Shown piece by piece: positions 24,396-35,746 of a DNA stretch of 64,000 nucleotides. The stretch covers positions 1 through 64,000 of the forward strand of contig NC_031470.1 of the NCBI RefSeq assembly GCF_000006565.2. The letters run 5' to 3'. The stretch's first letter is position 1, and each line of letters begins with the position of its first letter. The notes beneath the pieces are model-generated. The model did not search any database and was not told the DNA's origin. It was given only the letters and a program-made list of their open reading frames with translations. The stretch is from Toxoplasma gondii ME49 (taxonomy: Eukaryota; Apicomplexa; Conoidasida; Eucoccidiorida; Sarcocystidae). Position numbers and translations under genes: made by a program.

Positions 24396-25050
24396 CTCAC
24401 TGACCACGTATATTGTCACTCGGTCATCCGTAGGATATATTGAAAACGCAACTGCATGTGTGATCTAACAGCACAGTACGTGACTCTCTTCTTAACAGTA
24501 GCATACGCCTCCGTCACAACCCACCATTCCGTGAGTCACAGATCCCATGACTGAACCTCGCCTGCCAAAACACACCAGCAACCGACTATCACGCTCCCCA
24601 GACGATGCCCGCCCCAGCCCCCAGCCTCCACCGCGGTTATATCCATGGACACATTGCAGGGACCCAAGTAGTCACCCCTTCTCCCGACCCTCTGCATGTG
24701 GCCTACAGTCTGGGGTGCGACACCCATACCACCGCCGCCACCAGTATGTGACGAAGACACATCAACAACCCCTGTACGCCTTTTCGCTACCGGTGAGTCG
24801 GACAGGCAGGGACGCTTGCACTCCCGTCTCCCGCACAAATGATGAACTTCCAACTTCAAAATACATATAATCCACCACCTGTCATTCTCTAAGACGTTCC
24901 GGTTATCTATCACTGTCTACTACGATACGACGTCGTTGATTGCCATCAACCAAATCAGCAGAAGCAGTCAGACCGTCTATACAATCTGACTAATTATTGG
25001 TCCCCACACACGGCGACTTTCCACCAGCGAGCCAATCCTCACAAACATTC
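24396..25050. other. Spacer between G and E repeats
   Basis: About 650 bases, no supported gene. It contains a relative of the dispersed word (GCCTACAGTCTGGGGTGCG near 24700), so it is probably an old member of the subtelomeric repeat stock. Confidence 0.6.
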
Positions 25051-26018
25051 AGCGCCAACACAGTCGTGCTTACCGTACGCGTAAATCTGCTCCAGCCGCG
25101 TGGCCACTCACCAGCCCTCCAATCCCACTACCATTCTTCCCAAACATGCTCGTGCTCCACCGTGTTAAATCGGACCTGACCTCTACGACCCGCACGTCGC
25201 ACCATACATGTTGACGGGTAATACCTGATTCCTGTTCCGAGCCGTTCCATTGCGAACCCCATGGCAAAACACATACCGCCTCAAGCTGAAAACAAACATC
25301 GTGCCGGAATCAGGGAACACGCACGGAAGTCTAACTGGCGTGGTTTCCTGCCAGTTCAAATTGTGGCACCCATGTACCCGCCCTTCCACCCTCCTATGTC
25401 TCGCGGCGCTCAGTGCCTCGGCCTTCTCCCACAGCTCCGAGGCACATGCCTCACGGTGTTCAGCGCATGTCCATGCATCCCTACAGGCTCCTCGGACTCG
25501 CAAGCAGGCGGCCACCTGCCGCATCCTGCCCGCGCATCCCACGTCTCCCGTAGCCCCGCCGCTGTACGATTGCCTTCGCGATGCGGAGCCGTCATATCAA
25601 CGATAAGGGAAACGCCTAACACTCCTCAGCGCGTCGCAAAAAGCAACCCGCGAGACGCCCGCTGCACGGGACGGAGGGCCACCTCATTTCTACTTAAGCA
25701 ACTGTCTCCTCAAACGAATCCCGGCACTCTCCACTCCAACTCAAAACGGTGTAAATACACCGATTCATGGGCGCCCATCATCGCATATCACACAGTCAGG
25801 CATCGTCGTGGTGGTATCACTCTGTGCCTCAACACACCCACAGAATAGATTCAACACGTCGCCCAGGAACAACCAACGACGTCCAACCGTCCCGCGCTGC
25901 CGCCATTACACCCGCCACGCGTCTCCGCAGGGCCCCTGCACAGACAAGTTTACGTTCTTTCCATCCAACCAAGATGCAACTGGAGACCTCTCCCTCGCTC
26001 CTCGACCACCCGCCGTCA
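25051..26018 (+). repeat. Direct repeat E, copy 1
   Basis: About 970 bases repeated at 28131-29101 (offset 3,080, then 3,083). Near identical except for one block (25555-25587) that is wholly different in the other copy and three bases shorter. Open frames of up to 195 codons lie on both strands. They contain no recognisable domain, and I treat them as chance frames in GC-rich repeat DNA. Confidence 0.94.
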
Positions 26019-26099
26019 CTGCCGTGGTGCCGTGAGACCCCCGGATCCGCTCTGTCCTCGATAATGAACACCTCCACAGCGCCTTAGCTGGCTCCCCAT

Positions 26100-26790
26100 C
26101 ATGCGCCTACAGCCTGTGTCGCGAGTCCAGAGTCGGGCAACACCTATGAAGTGAAGAGACAGATCGAGTCACCTATTTCACGGCCAGTCACGCAACGCCC
26201 TCAAAACGGGAGGACACCCCGTACATTGTGCCTCACTATCGACACTCTTCAATACAACATTTCCACGCAATGCACCCGTACCGACACGAAACAAAACAAT
26301 AACATAGTGCGCTGTCCGAGTCTCCTCTAACTCCTTCTTCATCGCACTTGTGCGCATCCTGACACAAGGCGGCCAGGATCACTACACTGCTGTCACATCG
26401 ACGTGGCCATCCACACTGCTAGTCGTGATGCGTCTAGCATAGCCAACGCTTGACTGATCCGCCCCTACCTTTCCAAGCCGCTCAAACACCACAAACGTTA
26501 CCGAGCATCCACCGGCATACCCACGCCAACAACACTTCAGGCACTCCTGCATGAAGCAGGCCACTTGGCGCAGCGGTGACGCACTGCGCCTCGCTTTCGC
26601 ACCGTTCAACCTGCACGCCTGCGATGCAATCAATGGAAATCCCTGAACTTGCGTCAACGGTTGACGAGAACAGGAACAATCCACCATGTGTCAAAATACG
26701 CTTGTCCAACCAAAACCACGAGGCGGCTCGGGTGACCTTTCCCCATCTTTCGCACGTCGCTTAGGGTATAAAACAACCGTATCCTGAGTG
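26100..26790 (+). repeat. Direct repeat F, copy 1
   Basis: Collinear with 30008-30698 (offset about 3,908). The first ~550 bases are clearly diverged but keep shared words (GCGCCTACAGCCTGTG, ACAAGGCGGCCAGGATCA). The last ~140 bases, from GTCAACGGTTG at 26653 to GGGTATAAA, are almost identical. This abrupt change in similarity suggests recent conversion of one end. Confidence 0.88.
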
Positions 26791-28130
26791 TGTTCTCTGT
26801 CTGCTCCATCCACGCGCAATCACAGCATTGGCAACAGCGGTTGACCCTCGTCACAGAATCCCCGAGGTGGGGGCGGACATTCACTAGAGGAGTGGGTTGG
26901 TGCGAATTGCCGAGCCTGCCTAGCGGCCCTTGGAACAGTTGCCTCGGCGCACATGCATACGTGCTGTGCCTGCAGAGATGTACGAGCGTGCCGCCGACCG
27001 CGAACGTCTGAACGACTGCTGAGGCTGAAGAGAGTTTACATCGGCCAGCTATCTGCCCAGACCCGTCCACTCCAAAGGCAGAGGCGACACGGAACACGAA
27101 GTCCCACCAAAACTGGATTGCCCCGGAGTCACCTTATCGTATTGGACTGAACTGCAGAATCTACAAGTCTCTCAGCCGGCGTGCACGATCGGTACTGATG
27201 CTGTAGGTACCTTCCTTTTGTCATGCTACTAAACGCCGCACGAGCTGTACCTTCTCAGCCTGAGCAACACAGGCACCGGGTACGCGGTACGCCTCAGCAT
27301 CCTGCCCAGTCGGCTCCACCCTACCGCGATCTGGATTGTCTTTGCGATATCCAGATCAACAAATGAAATACCTTCACCGTACCCAACATCGTCTCCCCAC
27401 GCAATACACGTCTCTCGTACGGAGTATATGGTAACTTCTTTGTACCAATCTATATTGGTTGTTCGGAAGTCCGTTTCCCACGACGTAATGCGATCTCGTA
27501 TTCTGGTACACGTTTCCGAGAAATTCGCCACGTCTCGACACGCACACCCACAAATGGGGTCACCAGATGTGCTCCTTGTTGTCCTATGCGCTACAGCATC
27601 TCGGTCACAACTCTACATCTCACATACAAGTACCGACACAAGCAACCTCCCTAGCCACTGACCCTCTTCTCAACGGCACGCTACAACTCTGCCAGAATCC
27701 CCTGACCCGAAGCACAGACTTCATGACCGAAGCTTACCTGCCAACAAAACACACGCAGCCCGCTATCTATCTCCCCAGGTGCTGCCCGCCACATACACCC
27801 GGCTATTAGTCACCCCCTTCACCCGATCCTCAACCAGTGGCCTACATTCTGGTTGCCGAACCAGTACCATCCCTGCCTCACGAATGTGACAAAGCCTCAA
27901 CAGCGTCTCCCACAAGCATTCTGGACCCCCACGAGTCGGACGAGCACGAGGCCCACACTCACATTTGCCGTACCGATATAGAAATCCCAGCCTCGAAAGA
28001 TATAGAGATCACCAGTTCTCCTCAACACCTGATCCAACTACAAACAACAACCAGGGGAGTTCTTTAAAACCACCAATCACTCCTAACACACGGCGCCCTG
28101 ACACTAATCGCCTAGTGCCTAAACGAATCC
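26791..28130. other. Inter-repeat region
   Basis: About 1.3 kb without a supported gene. It holds dispersed repeat words, for example GCGCACATGCATACGTG near 26946 and GGCCTACATTCTGG near 27838. Frames are short and on both strands. Confidence 0.6.
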
Positions 28131-29101
28131 AGCGCCAACACAGTCATACTTACCGTACGCGTAAATCTGCTCCAGCCGCGTGGCCACTCACCAGCCCTCC
28201 AATCCCACTACCATTCTTCCCAAACACGCTCGTGCTCCACCGTGTGAAATCGGACCTGACCTCTACGACCCGCACGTCGCACCATACATGTTGACGGGTA
28301 ATACCTGATTCCTGTTCCGAGCCGTTCCATTGCGAACCCCATGGCAAAACACATACCGCCTCAAGCTGAAAACAAACATCGTGCCGGAATCAGGGAACAC
28401 GCACGGAAGTCTAACTGGCGTGGTTTCCTGCCAGTTCAAATTGTGGCACCCATGTACCCGCCCTTCCACCCTCCTATGTCTCGCGGCGCTCAGTGCCTCG
28501 GCCTTCTCCCACAGCTCCGAGGCACATGCCTCACGGTGTTCAGCGCATGTCCATGCATCCCTACAGGCTCCTCGGACTCGCAAGCTGGCGGCCACCTGCC
28601 GCATCCTGCCCGCGCATCCCACGTCTCCCGTAGCACCGTCAACTCACGGTTTCCTGCGTGAATAGACACAGCCGTCATATCAACGATAAGAGAAACGCCT
28701 AACACTCCTCAGCGCGTCGCAAAAAGCAACCCGCGAGACGCCCGCTGCACGGGACGGAGGGCCACCTCATTTCTACTTAAGCAACTGTCTCCTCAAACGA
28801 ATCCCGGCACTCTCCACTCCAACTCAAAACGGTGTAAATACACCGATTCACGGGCGCCCATCATCGCATATCACACAGTCAGGCATCGTCGTGGTGGTAT
28901 CACTCTGTGCCTCAACACACCCACAGAATAGATTCAACACGTCGCCCAGGAACAACCAACGACGTCCAACCGTCCCGCGCTGCCGCCATTACACCCGCCA
29001 CGCGTCTCCGCAGGGCCCCTGCACAGACAAGTTTACGTTCTTTCCATCCAACCAAGATGCAACTGGAGACCTCTCCCTCGCTCCTCGACCACCCGCTGAC
29101 A
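28131..29101 (+). repeat. Direct repeat E, copy 2
   Basis: Partner of 25051-26018. The replaced block here is 28635-28670 (36 bases against 33). Identity ends abruptly at about 29093 (GACCACCCGCTGACACTG against GACCACCCGCCGTCACTG). Confidence 0.94.
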
Positions 29102-30007
29102 CTGCCACCGCCCAGCCAGACCCTCGGATCCACTCTGCCCCCGAGCGGAGTGGATTAGTGCGAGTTGCTGAGCCTGCCTGGTGGCCGCTTGGAACAGCTG
29201 CCTCGCCGCACGTGCGTACATCACCGCCCTGGGGAAACAAGTCGTGTCACGATGTTGCCGAGATTCCTTCAAGCGAGGGGCTGGATATGGAAGCTCCATC
29301 AGATAGCCTTGTCGTAAATCAGCAGTTGCATCAAGCAGACGCTGGAGAATGCTTTTCGCTGTCTCTCGTTCAGCCTCAGAGGCCGGCCCCGGAAGAGTTC
29401 GACTAACCGGGCAGAACGCTGAAGCCCTTTTCTCCACCTGGACTCACACTAAACCGCCTAGTCGCGGAAACACGCTTCCAGACAGTCTAGTGCCTCCCCT
29501 TGTACTTCCAAAGCATCAAACCTCCGTACTCCCTGGATTACACGAGCAAGGAACAGCAGACGCCCCAACCCCAGCCATGCGAAACCGGATCCACATGTCC
29601 GGCGCACCCGCCGAAACACTCGACTACCTCCAATAATGCAAACCCTTCTCCACCTGGTGCTTCAAGGTTATCTTCATGTCGAGAGGCCAAACTCCTTCAT
29701 TCACACTTCCGACCTTTTTCGTTTACTTCCTGGTACCCCTAACGTCTCTCCGAGGGTAATACTCTATTCCAAGCGCGTTTGCAACCTGACAACAAACTCC
29801 ATCGCGTTGGCTACCGAGTCATCGGCACCTCCACATGATCCTGCAATGCCCCGAATCATACGTTCCTCAACAGCAAGCCGCTATCAAACACACGCACAAT
29901 CCCTGCCCTCCGCTTCAGCCCCCTGTCACTGACACAGTCTTCTAGAGCCTCAGGATTCACTCGCCTTCGCCTCCACAAAGTGTTCGTAACACCAATAGCA
30001 TCTCGTC
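29102..30007. other. Inter-repeat region
   Basis: About 900 bases with no supported gene. A copy of the dispersed motif GCCGCACGTGCGTACATC occurs near 29205. Open frames of 134-171 codons extend out of repeat E and carry no recognised feature. Confidence 0.6.
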
Positions 30008-30698
30008 GTCGTGCGCCTACAGCCTGTGCAGCGAGCTCACAATCCCGCAAACCTCTCGCTTGAGTTGCGACTTTGAATCACCTACCACGCGACTCATCAC
30101 CGACATCCATCAACCGGTGGAACACCCGATCCTTCGCCTGGCAATGTTCACACCATTCCCATTCAGTAGCAGCAGGCAGTGCAATCGTACAGACGGAACA
30201 CGAAACGACACTATCCCCAAATGCTTGCCATTCGTCTCGCGTCCTTATCGCCGCAAGCGTGTAAGCACCCGGATACAAGGCGGCCAGGATCAATGCACTG
30301 TTGTCACATCGATAGTGCCTTTCACACCGATTGTCTTAATGCACCCAGCATACCCATGTCTTGAGTGGACCTCTCGGTCGCCGTCGCAAGCCGGTCACAA
30401 GCCACGAGCATGATTGAGCATCCTTCAGTAGATGGCCACCGACCCTTTTTCAGGCTTTACATGAAACAAGCCACGCGACGCACCTGTGACGGCCTGCATC
30501 TCGTCATTCGACAAAGCGCTGCCAGCAGGTAAGCACAGCATTGGAAAATCCTGGGCCCGCGTCAACGGTTGGCGAGAACAGGAACAATCCACCATGTGTC
30601 AAAATACGCTTGTCCAACCAAAACCACGAGGCGGCTTGGGTGACCTTTCCTCATCTTTCGCACATCGCTTGGGGTATAAACCAACCGCAACCTAAGCA
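30008..30698 (+). repeat. Direct repeat F, copy 2
   Basis: Partner of 26100-26790, near identical only at its right end (30561-30698). Confidence 0.88.
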
Positions 30699-30993
30699 TG
30701 CCATCTCTCTGATCCACACACACACTCAGGCACAACCCAGGAACATCCCTTGATCCTCGTCACGGAACCCGCAAGGCAGAGACCCACATCCCCTAACGGA
30801 GTGGACGTATGCGTGATGCCGACTCATTTGGCTGGCTGTCTGCACCCGTTTCCTCGCTGCACATGCATACTCGTTCGATCTGAAGAGTCATACCGCGACA
30901 CGCAGCACTCGATCACATCAGCGCCAGCCGATACGAAAGAGAACCCCCCCCCCGTCAAACGTTCGTCGCGGACGGTTCTGTTCCGATGATACA

Positions 30994-31417
30994 GACCCAA
31001 CGCGTGACTCGACCCGGCACTGCGCCTATCCTGTTTCACACCATCGCCACTCTTCTTGAACATGTCACACCCTTCGCGAGTCACTCTGGTTTCACACCGC
31101 AGAGACACATGCTCTCCTACGGCTCTACAGAAGACATTTCTCCGCCTCAATTCAGCAAACACCGCAGGCGACGTACCGTCTCAAGCTGATTGTATGCCAC
31201 ACAGTTCAGGCAGCGGGCCCCCACTGGCATAGCGTCCCACGAAACGGCCACCCTACAAAGGCATAGGTTGGCAGTTGGACTCACGACCACCGAATGAAAT
31301 AAAATCACAGTAGCCCATCACATCTCCCCACGCACCACACGTTCCGGCGCATGCTTTCGCCAAACGCTGAGCCTCCAGATATGCATGCGCCCACACACGA
31401 TAGTGTCTGACACTCCT
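30994..31417 (+). repeat. Direct repeat G, copy 2
   Basis: Partner of 23972-24395. Similarity continues weakly upstream (GCTGCACATGCATACTCG near 30859 against CGTCGCATATGCGTACTT near 23870), so the recent identity sits inside an older, longer duplication. Confidence 0.92.
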
Positions 31418-34400
31418 CCTATTCCCTTGTTGTGCAGGCTCTCGGTCTGTATCACGGTTTATGTAAAATACATGTATTCATGCAGATTATTAGTTTTATC
31501 CGTGAGTCGCTTCTCAGTGATACACTACGTTTCGGCCGCATCCATATATACGTCGAGTCCGAAATTCTAACACTGACGCTCGCCTGGCAAGCACACTTGC
31601 GCATTTCTGCCCCAATTCAAGCCGCCGCAGGAAAGTTTCTTTAACATTCCCGCCATCTCATCAGCATTGCCAAGGCATCAGCCGGACCGCTAAACGACTG
31701 TTCGCCTACAATCTATTGGTGAGGCCCAGTACCACAATTTAGTTCCGTTGGTATGCGGCTGCTCACAAGCCACCAGGAAGCTGTTCGCCCCTTTGACGCT
31801 AACGGTACTGGGCGTGGAGCCTCAACCCACGATATGGCGACGGCTCTCGCAGACATACCAAAAGGGATTCAATCCGATTAACTTCTTCCTCCGCATTCCT
31901 ATGGGTTTTCCTATCATCCCTGACCTCAATGGACACATCCACCAGCATCCAGCCACACAGATGCGCAGCAGTGTAAACCCGTGTCAAGAGATCGAGTACC
32001 ACGCCTCTAATCTTCTCACTAGGTACTGCACAAGGTCAGTCACAGATAAAGGCCCCGTTCTCACATTTGTGGTACGAACGATTTTGAGGGATACTACACT
32101 GCTGCCAATCTAGTGCCACCGTTTCATTCAACCAACTTCGCTCAAGCCTCCACATCATGATAGTGTGCCACACGCTAACCGCACCAAATACCAGAAGAAA
32201 CACGCTAACGCTACTGCAGACACCACATGAAACATCACGCGAGACGACAGTGAAACATTGCACTTTGCCCTTCGCTACACAGTATTCTCCGCAGGCCATA
32301 AGTGCAATGAATATAACCCAGAACTACCGCCAATTGTGGAATACCGGAGCCATACAATGCACAGCACATGCCGACATGACGATGAAAGGGAACAAGGAAC
32401 TTTATCTCGGTAGACATAGCCTGCACACGGCATGCGGGTATAATGACACTCATCGTCCCGACCATTTTGACTGTATTCTGTATTCAAAACCACAATGCTG
32501 TCGAACCCCGCCGAGCCCTGTTACAAAATCAGCACGGCGCCGCCAAACCCCTCATGGACTGTTCTGAAGTCCGTTGCAGAGCCAGCCTTCTAGCCCCCTC
32601 CAACGGTTGTCCCCTCAGAGCATACGGAGTCGATCTGTAGAAACACGCCACGTCACGCTTCACCCGCAACACATGAGCGACAGCCGATAAGGAAGAAAAT
32701 GCTCCCTCACAGTGATCTTCAACCCTCCGCTTCTACTTCAATGCTCCAAACGCAACGCGTCACTAGAGAGCCCACCACGAGTAGCCTATCCGGGGCCCAT
32801 GTTACCATACTCGAAGTAATCTCATCCATTGCAGGTCACTCAGCTGATCAGCCTGCCCTTCCACGGTCCGCCAGTAGAAAATTATCTTCTCCACACTTTA
32901 ATCCATGCGTCTACAACCGTACGTCATCAAGCTGAAAACAGCACCGCGGTAGCACACAGCAGAGCCGCATACACTCCTAACCCGACCAGAACGTGTTGTG
33001 GGCGTCTTCACATCGAGTCCAGTGCCAATCCAGAACCCCAATACCCCCCATGGTTTGGCCTCTTTAGTCCAATTCCTGCAGAGCAAACAGACACACTGCA
33101 ACTGATGCTGGCTGTGTTCGTTACTGGGCGTGTATTGGTGCCTCGGCACACACACCCCATCGCACATTAAAATACGTGGACTGGAGGTGCGGAGGAGTCG
33201 CTGGACACAGTGGATGACCATCTCTCAGAGAGTCTCCTACGCCAAACACCACCACACTCTCCCCTTCCCGACCCCCCTCATTGCCACTCCAGAACCCGTA
33301 GATTTACCCACTTTCCCATCCACAGTATCTCCTTATCACCTATGAAAGCTCCCCATCTGGTTCCTACAGCCTGCGCACCAAGTCCACAACCCATTAAAAA
33401 CAATGAGTGAGGAGCGGATTCGAAGCGCCTACCACCAATTCCATGACGAGCGTGCTTTAAACGGATCCGGCACTATTGCCACTACTCATGTTCACACATC
33501 CACTCGCAGACCAACCAAACCAAGACGCGGCACGATTCCTGCACACGTAGGGTACCCATCACCTTTCTCGATCACCGTCAACATGTAGCCGTTGCACTCA
33601 ACGTCACCAGTGAAAACACCATTTTCGCTACTACGCGGTGCGATTGCCACTGCTACGCTTAACGCACCACATCTGTACTACCCATGAACGCAGATCGTGT
33701 CCGCACTGAGCCGCAGTTCGCAGGCCATCCGCTCAACTCAGCATCCACCAGGAAACGTAAGCAATCCCTATCAGCAAATCTTACTGGAGCCATCAATGGA
33801 TGCACATCGAGCGGAGTAACCGTGAAGCAGTGTCACTCGCCGTGATACACAGTACTACCCGCAAGCAGGATGTGCACCACAAAATTCCAGAACCAACGTC
33901 AACGGATGAAGGTGACTCGAGACATCAATCATGATTTAATACACAGGTGTGGCAACCAAAGAGGCGAGGCGCCCCGTCTCCTCAGGCGTCGTCGGCACGC
34001 ACCGCGGATGAATAACCCCACCCCACCCCAAGCATGCGTTATTTGTTCTACAATGAACCCCAAGACTGGCGAAAAACATGACTTTCTCTAAAATTCAAAA
34101 CAGCGTAAATCGCCTGATACAACAGTATGGCGTGAGTTGCTAAGCCTTTTGTTTGAATCGCGTGCATCAACTGCCTCGTCGCACGTGCGTACTTCCTCGA
34201 TCTGGAGAAATCCGGCGCGCCACGTCGCACCCCGCGTTTACGTGCGACAGCCCATACGTGAGAGAATTCTCACACTCAGCCAAATTCGCATAGGGCACCA
34301 CTGCAGAGGTGCACACGCAAGTCTTCACACAAAGGGTCACCACGATTGGCCTTTTTCGCCTCATGACAACCTGTATCAAAATACACGTACGTGTTGTTGA

Positions 34401-34919
34401 GTCGACAAGCTGACTCGATTCCGGGGGCTGGCTTCTTCCGCATTCCACCGTCACCTCAAGGTACGCCAGTACACAGATGCAGGACATGCCCCGAAGTGGC
34501 GTCATCAATCTCATTTAGTCAGAGTAAATGGCTTGTGAAACAGCTTCATCACCACAAGCCCTTATGAAATGCCACAAATGCGGTGAGCGTTGGCGTGGAC
34601 TTTAGCAGCCGTTCTTCTCCCAACACTGATATGTGTAGCCGGCATCCAGTCTCCGGTTCAACACTTCCTGGCGATGCGCCGTGTCAATCTGTTAACATCC
34701 AGGAGACGCAGTTTCAACTGGAACACCCTATTCGTGGCACATCGCGCTGACAGCGAGGTCACTTGTTAGTGCAAACAAGACCAGCAGTGGATCTGCCTGG
34801 GAAAATCAAGTCAGTCCTGCGGAAACCCGGAACATAGATTCTCTGAGACGTGATTGCCCGTGAGCACTGGGCACGGAAAGCCGACGAGTCGCCCTCGGCA
34901 TGCGTAGAGCTGGTGAGTC
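31418..34919. other. Distal edge of the gene-poor subtelomere
   Basis: About 3.5 kb without a supported gene. Dispersed repeat words continue (CCTACAATCTATTGGTG near 31707, CCTACAGCCTGCGCACC near 33363, GTCGCACGTGCGTACTTCC near 34178) and thin out after about 34.5 kb, which marks the end of the repeat domain. Frames are at most 136 codons on both strands. Confidence 0.65.
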
Positions 34920-35746
34920 TTAGTCGTATACGACGTTCGCGACATCCCCTGATGCGGGACCCAAGCCTACACAATCGTTTTCTTCGTGACCACCTTCTGC
35001 AAGTCTCCGCAATATGGTTCCTTCAGTTTCACTGTTGGTCTTCAGCGCTTGTTGCCGGCACTGATGCAGCTTGAAAAAGCCCAGTAAGAGTCCCAAGACA
35101 GCTGTCACCAACAAGCCCACTAGGCTCAGGGGCACCTCCTTTCTACGAGGTGAGGCATGCGATTTTCCTTCATGGAGGCGGCTTCTGCATCGGAGCACGC
35201 AGATACGCATAACCTCTCTTCGTCATCCCGGGTAGAGTGTGTACCAATCGAGCTCTCGACGAACTCCCGAAATGCCCGTGCACGCAAGCTCACGACGACC
35301 GACAGTTTTCAATACGGGTGGACTCTAGAAACTGACACTGGCACTGTATTTGGACATGAACCGTTAATGTGCTGGATGAAGAGAGCCAGTCACGCTGAAA
35401 TCGAGTATCTAGACAAGTTCTGTGAAATCCTTTCGACGTAGCCTCGTTGCGGCCCTGTACGTCCTCCTGGGTTCAAGAGAAGCTTACGTCAACGTCAAAT
35501 CTCTATGTGTAACTCCTACCTCCTCGAACTGTTCAGACGGTCATGGAGTTGCGTTTGTTGTCGAGGGGAGAATGAGAACGGCAAGGACGAACCTGCAACG
35601 GTGGCATTGGCCGCGCTGATGGTAGCCGGTGCCGATTCCATAGTTTCTACTGCCATTGTCAGACTCTCAACACGGCTGTAGCTCAGAGTGCCCGAAACCA
35701 CAATTAATAAAACGATCGTTAGGACCACAGAAAAAAGATTTACCAT
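34920..35746 (-). CDS. Candidate small secreted single-pass membrane protein, dense-granule-like, with RRLAE motif
   Basis: Two exons on the minus strand, 35746-35520 and 35184-34920 (stop included), would give 163 residues. The 335-base intron has a GTAGGAG donor and a TGCAG acceptor after a pyrimidine-containing stretch. It joins phase 2 to phase 2, so the frame is kept. Residues 1-22 form a strong signal peptide (MVNLFSVVLTIVLLIVVSG). Residues 93-113 (VPLSLVGLLVTAVLGLLLGFF) are a membrane span preceded by basic PRRK, and the short tail contains RRLAE at 135-139. Signal peptide, short Ser/Thr/Ala-rich lumen, one span and polar tail is the plan of small Toxoplasma dense-granule proteins, and RRLxx is the known cleavage motif of Golgi protease ASP5. 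The structure is seen; assignment to dense granules is inference. The start has G at -3 and +4. A degraded pseudogene is the main alternative. Confidence 0.62.
35185..35519 (-). other. Predicted intron of the RRLAE protein gene
   Basis: Minus-strand intron, donor AGGAG|GTAGGAG and acceptor GATGCAG|AAGCC. Both flanking frames contain stops inside this segment, so the two hydrophobic exons can be joined only by removing it. It is supported by phase agreement and not by transcript data. Confidence 0.6.

Noticed and set aside
25261..25848. 195-codon frame in repeat E
   Set aside because: Copy 2 of the same repeat breaks the frame at the replaced block, and the product has no recognisable feature.
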